A DNA stretch of 64,000 nucleotides from contig OZ038381.1 of assembly GCA_964036045.1 (NCBI GenBank), positions 125,309,708 through 125,373,707 of the forward strand, in the 5' to 3' direction. The first letter of the stretch is position 1. Every line of letters starts with the position of its first letter. The stretch comes from Eutreptiella sp. 'Long Island Sound 2002' (taxonomy: Eukaryota; Euglenozoa; Euglenophyceae; Eutreptiales; Eutreptiaceae). This document shows, in pieces, positions 58,578 through 64,000 of this stretch. Made by a program: the position numbers and the translations under genes. The notes below the pieces were generated by a model. That model searched no databases. It saw nothing but the letters and a program-made list of their open reading frames with translations, and was not told the DNA's origin.

Positions 58578-61537
58578 AACCCCATGGCTAGGTTACGGCA
58601 TACAACCGGTCTCCGGTCCACTAACCCCATGTACGGAAGGGACGGAAGGGACGCCCGTTGACGCTCCGTTCTGTGCCGTAAAGCCCCGCATCGGCAACCG
58701 ATGCACCGCCAGCGGAGATTTGTATATCAGAATGTCAGGAATCAACAGGCTTTTCTTTTCATATTGTTTCCGTCAAGTTTTACGCTTCCGTTCTGATATT
58801 CACTGTTTTGACTGCTGGCGGTTGGATCGCGACTTTACCGTAACCGCCAGTTTAACTGTTTATAATGGAAATTTTAACGCAATCCGTCACGAAGGCTCCA
58901 AAGCCTTCAGGAACTTAATGGACGCTTCCGCAATTTTCATAATTAATACTCGCAACCTTAATCCGAATTTTTCAGGATGTCGAAATCGGATTTTTGACTT
59001 CGACATCCCCGCACTTGATCTGACCTCTTTCGAGTGGACCTACGTGCTTCCCTATGCACGAATCAACTTCCCTTTTATCCTGCCCTCCATTTGTCTTAAA
59101 GATATGGGCAAAACAAAGTTGATTCGTGAGGCCACTTGTGAAGGTCATATCTCGTGTTGCTTGCGAGGAATTACGATAAGGAAACGTGGGATGTATTCAC
59201 AATACTCCAGACGTAATTTGGGAAGCATTATATGCCTTGCGTCTCCACACGTGCGCGCTAGTGTAATGGATCATGGTCAAGAGGGTAGAGTTTGCGTTGG
59301 AACTCTATGGCCATGATATTGCGTTCGTTAGGATAACTTTCGAGTGTAGCGCGCAAGTGTTGGTGTTGCATAGGAACTCTCCTTGAGTTCCTATGAGCAA
59401 TTGACACAAAGTTATGCCCTTGGAGGGGCATGACATATCGTGGTGGGAGCTACCTTTTTGGGCAATATGTGGTATGTGCCATGTGTTGTGTTGCGTGCCC
59501 ATTTGGCGGGTCCATTACTCAAAGCCAAGCCCGCCAATGGACCTCATATTGTGCAACCCCCTTCTCCATACTCCCTACAAACAATTGCAAGCCTAACCTT
59601 CGTGAAGGAAAGCTTGTGTGGTGATCCCGAGGCGATGCGTTGGGAGCAAGGTGTGTATTTTGCAATTTTCCATATTTTCATGTGCCCACTTGGGAAGTAG
59701 CGCTCGTAACCTTTCAAGGCGCCCCAAGTGGAGGACATATGTGGGATCGAAGGTCATTGGTGTCAGATCATTGTGTTTAGGAGGATTAGTTGATTGCACG
59801 ATCCAAGCCAAAGATATTATAATATAATTGTGCGCCTTTCAAGGCACTTTGGTTTGTCTTTGTGCCAATTTTGCCGTTTTTGGCCCGTCATGATGTCAAG
59901 TGGCGACCTTGTATCTCAACGTTGCGCTCAATTGACATCATGACTCAAGTATGTAATGGAGGTACATACTTCGGTGCCCAACATATCTTGAACCCAGCGG
60001 AAAACTCCTCTTAGGCTTGGCATACCGTGGCCGCCATGTTGGCGATTTGGGACTATCCCAAATCATGGGCTCACTTGGCGACCCTGCCATTCCCAATACC
60101 GGAGGAGTTGGGCGACGCCCAAAAGATATGTTGGATACATATGACTTGATACCAACCCTATGGCACACTCCGGTCCAAGTCGGGCATGTGCCTCATTTGC
60201 CCCAACCATGAGTGTGCGCATTTTTGGCCATTTTGAGCATTTTTCCACTTTTGCTGCCCGCCGTGCACCATGTTCTAACCTTCGTGCACGCCGGACGCTT
60301 GGACCAATGGACCATATATGACATGGGTGATAGGGACATTGGTCCCCATGGTCGACACACCACGTGGGCGAAGCGGAGCCACCTTCGTTGAGGCGCTAGC
60401 CCAAAGTGGGTGTGGGCAATTTTGCAATTTTGACATTTGTGGACCCAATTGGGATCGTCACCACGCCAATTGGCATGAAGATCTTTGAGAGCCAAGTGCA
60501 TGGGAGTCTTCATTGGACTCCCGGTCGATCGCGTATGGGATGGCGGATCTGATCTCCAAGCCGGCCTGGAGATATACTTTTGGGAGCACACCGAATTTTG
60601 GCTCATTTCAAGCAGCCAAAATGACCCCATTTTGGGACCCCAATTTCCCCCTTCCGTGTGGTCAATTGGCGGCCCCATTTCTCTAAGCCCATAGGGAGCC
60701 CGGACCGAATTCTGGATTGTGCACTCAGATATGAGTCCTAGGTCCTGCCTCCTACCCTGTGAGTCATTGGCCTTACTTTGGTCGGGCGAGCCACGCGTGG
60801 GAATGACGCCAGTTTTGGTGATTTTGGCATCATGACCCCACTTGACTCATCCGTGTTGCCCTGATCCCGGAACCTCAGAGGGAACCAGGTTGGGTGAGGG
60901 CTCCAAGGAGTTGGTACTCGAAGGGCATAGGGTCAGTTGCCTCGTCCCTACCTCTGGCGGGTCCGGACGAGGGGTCAATTTCTGGGGATTTTTGAGTTAA
61001 TTTCAGTTTGGGCTGAAACAGCCCATTTTCAGCTACCAACTCCTGGGTGATAATGGCGGGGCCATATCTCTGGCTCAGAGGGGAGTTGGGACTGGTAGTT
61101 CAGGGAGCGTGGGGAGCCACTGTCGGTTGGCCTTGGAGCGCCTTGGTTCCCAGGAACTCGCCTGTGGCTGGGCGGGACACCTCTCCCATTGGCAGAGTTT
61201 CAGGGTCCGGACTGAGCAGGGCATGGGTTGTGTTTGAGCCCCCGCCCCCACCAGCCACTGAGAGGGTCGGACCTGGGATTGGGATATGAGTTGGGACTGA
61301 GTGTCTATTGTCCTGTAATGCCCTTACCCCAGTCCAGTCTTAACCCCATGTGTACATATCCTGATGTGTTGCTGTACATACTTTTGTTCCCTCTTTGCAG
61401 GTTGGCAAGGATTCTGAAACGCTTTGTCACATGACACGAGCGTATTGATGCCCTTGTGAGCGTAGTGCCTTGCCTGCCTGCTCACCTGTGCGTGTCACCG
61501 CAGCGTTTCGTGGCCGGCCCCCCACGGGAACGCGTCA
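58563..61537 (+). repeat. B2 3' LTR (mosaic)
   Basis: 2975 bp. The first 20 bases match B1 LTRs. The segment from about 58700 to 59500 resembles the element A LTR (shared landmarks GCCAGCGGAGATTTGTATAT against GCCAGCTGAGATTTATATAT, and GGAGGGGCATGACAT against GGAGGGGCATGGCAT). From about 60820 it is B-type again to GTCA, with the self-primer motif at 61415-61425. No sense gene is seen in it. Confidence 0.8.
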
Positions 61538-64000
61538 CTAGCAGCAGGATGGTGGGATGAGTCCAGCCTTCGGCTGACGGGGTGGGCTCCTCCTGCTTTG
61601 TGCTGCCGTCGTTCGTGGTCTCGTGCTCGCTTGGGCGGTCTCGGGGATGCTGATGTTGGAAGGTCTTGTACGCCGTATTGATGTCCTTTGGTTCGGCATC
61701 GCGCGCACTGCCTTCGTAGCGCATGCGCAGAGATATGCTTGGAAGACGCGGCGTGCTGGCAATCGGGGGTCAGAGAGGAGCAGGGCGTGGTGGGCTCCGC
61801 ACTGTGCCATGACCCTCATCTGTGTTGGGGTGATGTACACTATGGTGATGGTGGCCCCCATGAGGTGTAGGGTGTCCACGTCGCCTGCCGGGTGTCTGTG
61901 GACGTCGGTGTGCGTGGCCACGAGTAGCCCCTGCTGATCGCAGTGGTGGTTCGTCAGAGGGGCGTGTGTGCGGTCTGGTAGGATGAGTTGTAGCTGGGCC
62001 CAAATGCCGGTCCCCACAGAGGTGGGGACACGGTGTTGTACCAGTATCTACCACGGGCAGGTGTTGCTGGCCATTTGCGCTTCTTTTATGCGTATGGCTG
62101 CCGCTTCCCGAACCTCGGGTTGGTGGTTGTGTGTTACCCTGTTTAGGAGGTGCCCTGCGTGGTTGGCATAGGCCGTGCCGACTAGGGCGCCTGTATTGTC
62201 CCCGTAGTAGCGCCAGTGGGCCATCATGGCCTCCTTGGGGAAAGACGTGGGCCAGCCCCCGTGTTGCGCCCATGCCTTTGTCTCTTGCTGTCGAGCGTGG
62301 CGTAGGGCGTCTTGGGGCTGCTGGAGGTGCAGGGCTTGGTACCCGATGGCTGCGTTGAGCACCGCTTCCATGAAGTATGCCAGGCCCTGCGTAGACAGGA
62401 GTTCGCCCCTGGCAAGTCGGGGGAGCTGTGCGAGGCGCCCTTCCAGCTTGTTTGGGAGTGCGATGTGGTGTTGCCGCGTGGCCTGTGTGACTCCAAGGTG
62501 GATTGTGGTGTCCTCCAGGTGTAGGGGTCCGTTTCTCCGGATGTGGGGGGCCGGAGTCCCGATGTTGGCTAGCCCGACCGATTTGCGGGGGTGCACCAGG
62601 AGTTGGTGGGCGTCCAGGTAGGTCCTGGTGAGCTGGAGAGTGGCGGACACCTGTTTGGTGGTCGTTAGTAGCCCTGCGTTCTCTGGGTCGCGGTGGCGGG
62701 TGGCCGTAGTCAGAAGATTGTGGTCCGCGAAGTTGATGAGGGGTGACTGTAGCGGGTATGGGGCGTACGCCGGGTTTATTCGTGCCAGCTCAAATGCCAG
62801 CGGGAGGGTGACAACGAGGTAGAGGAAGGGGCCCTCGGCGCCACCGTGGGGGACCCCGCTGTGTGTGCCCGTCCAGGGAATAACGCCTGCGGTCGTGATG
62901 ACGGCGTAGAGCCGGGTCTGGATGTAGCCGATCATGAATAATAGGAACAGGACGCCCATGGCATCCCATACCTCGGTGAGGAGCCGGTGCAGGGCGTGGG
63001 GGAATGCGCCTTGGACATCAAGGGAGGCGACGATCATCTTGTAGGAGTTCATGTCCAGCGCGGTGTCCTGGACGAGGATGGCCTCCTTCAGGGACCTGCC
63101 GGCCATGGCCCCCCACATGCTGGCGGGCACGTGGGCGAAGACCGCCGGCGCGATGCGGCCCAGGATGAGCGTCGACACCAGCTTGACTTCGGTGGTGGCA
63201 CAGACTATGGGCCGCCAGTTCCCCGGCTGCACCCAGTCCCCCTTCTTGTAGAGGGGGTGGACCAGGTTGGCCCACTCAGGGGGGATGGCTGTGGTGCCCG
63301 TGACGATGTCCCACAGGCGGGCTGCCAGGCGGCGCTTGACGGGCAGTGTCAGGCGTTGGTATGCTTCGGCCAGTAGTCCATCGATGCCGGGCACGACCCC
63401 CTTTTTTGGGCGGTCTAGGGCGCGTTGCAGTTCTGAGATGCTGAAGGGGTCGTGTTCGATGGCGCGCTGCTGTTCCCGGTTGAAGACCTTGGGCACATGT
63501 TCGCGGATGGTGCTTCTGGTATGGGGCTCGAGCTCGGGGAGGGCGTTCCCCTGTTGTGCCTGGAAGCTGTCCAGTACGGCCTGGAGGATGGTGTCGGGGT
63601 CGTTGGTGAGGCCCCCCTCGGGGGTGTACACCGCGTGGATGGTATGGTGTCCCGCGTCCTCCAGGACGCGGCTGACGTATCGCAGGGACTTGTACGCCGT
63701 GTCGCTTCCGCCGTATCCTTTGCGTTCCTGGGCTGCGGCCGCTATGCGGTGGCAGTGCCCCTCCTGGAGTTGGTGGCAGCGGGTGGTGAGGAACGCGCGG
63801 AGGTGGGCGTCTCGGTCACGTGCCTTTGGTGTGCTGGGGCGCAGCAGGGTGGCGAGTTCCTCATTCGTGGTCCAGATGTCATGGACAAGCTGTTCGAGTG
63901 TGAGATCCGGTGGTGCTCCCGTGTGGCTGGTCTTGCGCTTTATGCCGCATGCTTGTGCCGCCCGGCGCATAGCGATGGTGGGTGTTGGCGCATCAGGGCG
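61538..64000 (-). pseudogene. LINE copy 3 ORF2: reverse transcriptase and C-terminal domain, partial
   Basis: The minus-strand frame is open from the right edge of the window to a TAG at 62048, an ATG at 63970 being internal. It then continues in the same frame to TAG at 61538-61540, right at the B2 LTR border. RT motifs: LYKKGDW and NWRPIVC (about 63250-63195), A motif SLDVQGAF (Asp at 63017-63019), B motif GVPHGGAEGPFLYL, C motif FADH (62720-62731) instead of FADD. The second catalytic Asp is His by a G-to-C change on the coding strand, so the enzyme should be inactive. Copy 1 has Cys where the TAG at 62048 stands and keeps FADD. The endonuclease domain would lie beyond 64000. Confidence 0.8.

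Larger units (their letters stand above)
46615..61537 (+). mobile_element. Element B2: chromovirus-type LTR retrotransposon, best preserved copy
   Basis: Order: truncated 5' LTR, self-priming site 47327-47337, gag from 47778, UAG 52099-52101, pol to 57084, non-coding 3' region, polypurine tract, and a full 3' LTR of 2975 bp. The coding part has only one clear defect, a one-base gag frameshift near 51190. No target duplication is found, since the left end is lost. The right LTR ends next to the stop of LINE copy 3 ORF2. Confidence 0.9.

Noticed and set aside
59305-60678. Small open frames on both strands in the B2 3' LTR
   Set aside because: Overlapping, short, no domains, and within an LTR.

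Overview
The window is repeat DNA from a eukaryote. I see no host housekeeping gene, rRNA, tRNA or CRISPR array. Nearly all of it is retrotransposon sequence: three long-terminal-repeat (LTR) elements of the Ty3/gypsy chromovirus type (integrase ending in a chromodomain), one fragment of a fourth Ty3-like element, and three partial non-LTR (LINE-like) copies on the minus strand. Chromodomain integrases and AP-endonuclease LINEs rule out bacteria and archaea. The tRNA-type primer site in element A matches the animal-type form of the initiator-Met tRNA 3' end as I recall it, and differs from the form typical of flowering plants. An alga or other protist, or an invertebrate, is possible; I cannot name the organism.

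Layout. (1) 1-7666, minus strand: LINE copy 1, with a Pro-rich ORF1 followed by an ORF2 with endonuclease and reverse transcriptase (RT), broken by stops and frameshifts. (2) About 7700-10243: a G/T-rich, degenerate stretch whose minus strand reads as a decayed Thr/Asn-rich repetitive protein. (3) 10243-11357 and 41264-41283: element D, an integrase/chromodomain tail cut in two by element B1. (4) 11358-41263: element B1, a decayed chromovirus with 2.8 kb LTRs, flanked by the 4-bp duplication GGAG. (5) 13746-26930: element A, a second chromovirus family with 2357-bp LTRs, inserted inside the 5' LTR of B1 and also flanked by GGAG. (6) 41500-46612: a T-rich tract and LINE copy 2, ORF1 only. (7) 46615-61537: element B2, same family as B1 and the best preserved; its pol is open over 4.98 kb, but its gag has a one-base frameshift and its 5' LTR is missing about 2.3 kb. 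(8) 61538-64000: LINE copy 3, ORF2 only, running off the right edge.

How the parts work together. Each LTR element carries gag (coat), then protease, RT, RNase H, integrase and chromodomain. In all three, gag and pol share one reading frame and are separated by a single UAG, which points to stop-codon readthrough as the gag/pol ratio control. Family B has an 11-nt sequence directly after the 5' LTR that is perfectly complementary to a site inside its own LTR, the arrangement used for tRNA-independent self-priming in the Tf1 group. Family A has an initiator-Met tRNA-like primer site instead. Both families carry an extra domain between protease and RT that resembles the methylase-like/DIRS-type module. 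The nesting gives a relative order: D is oldest, then B1, then A.
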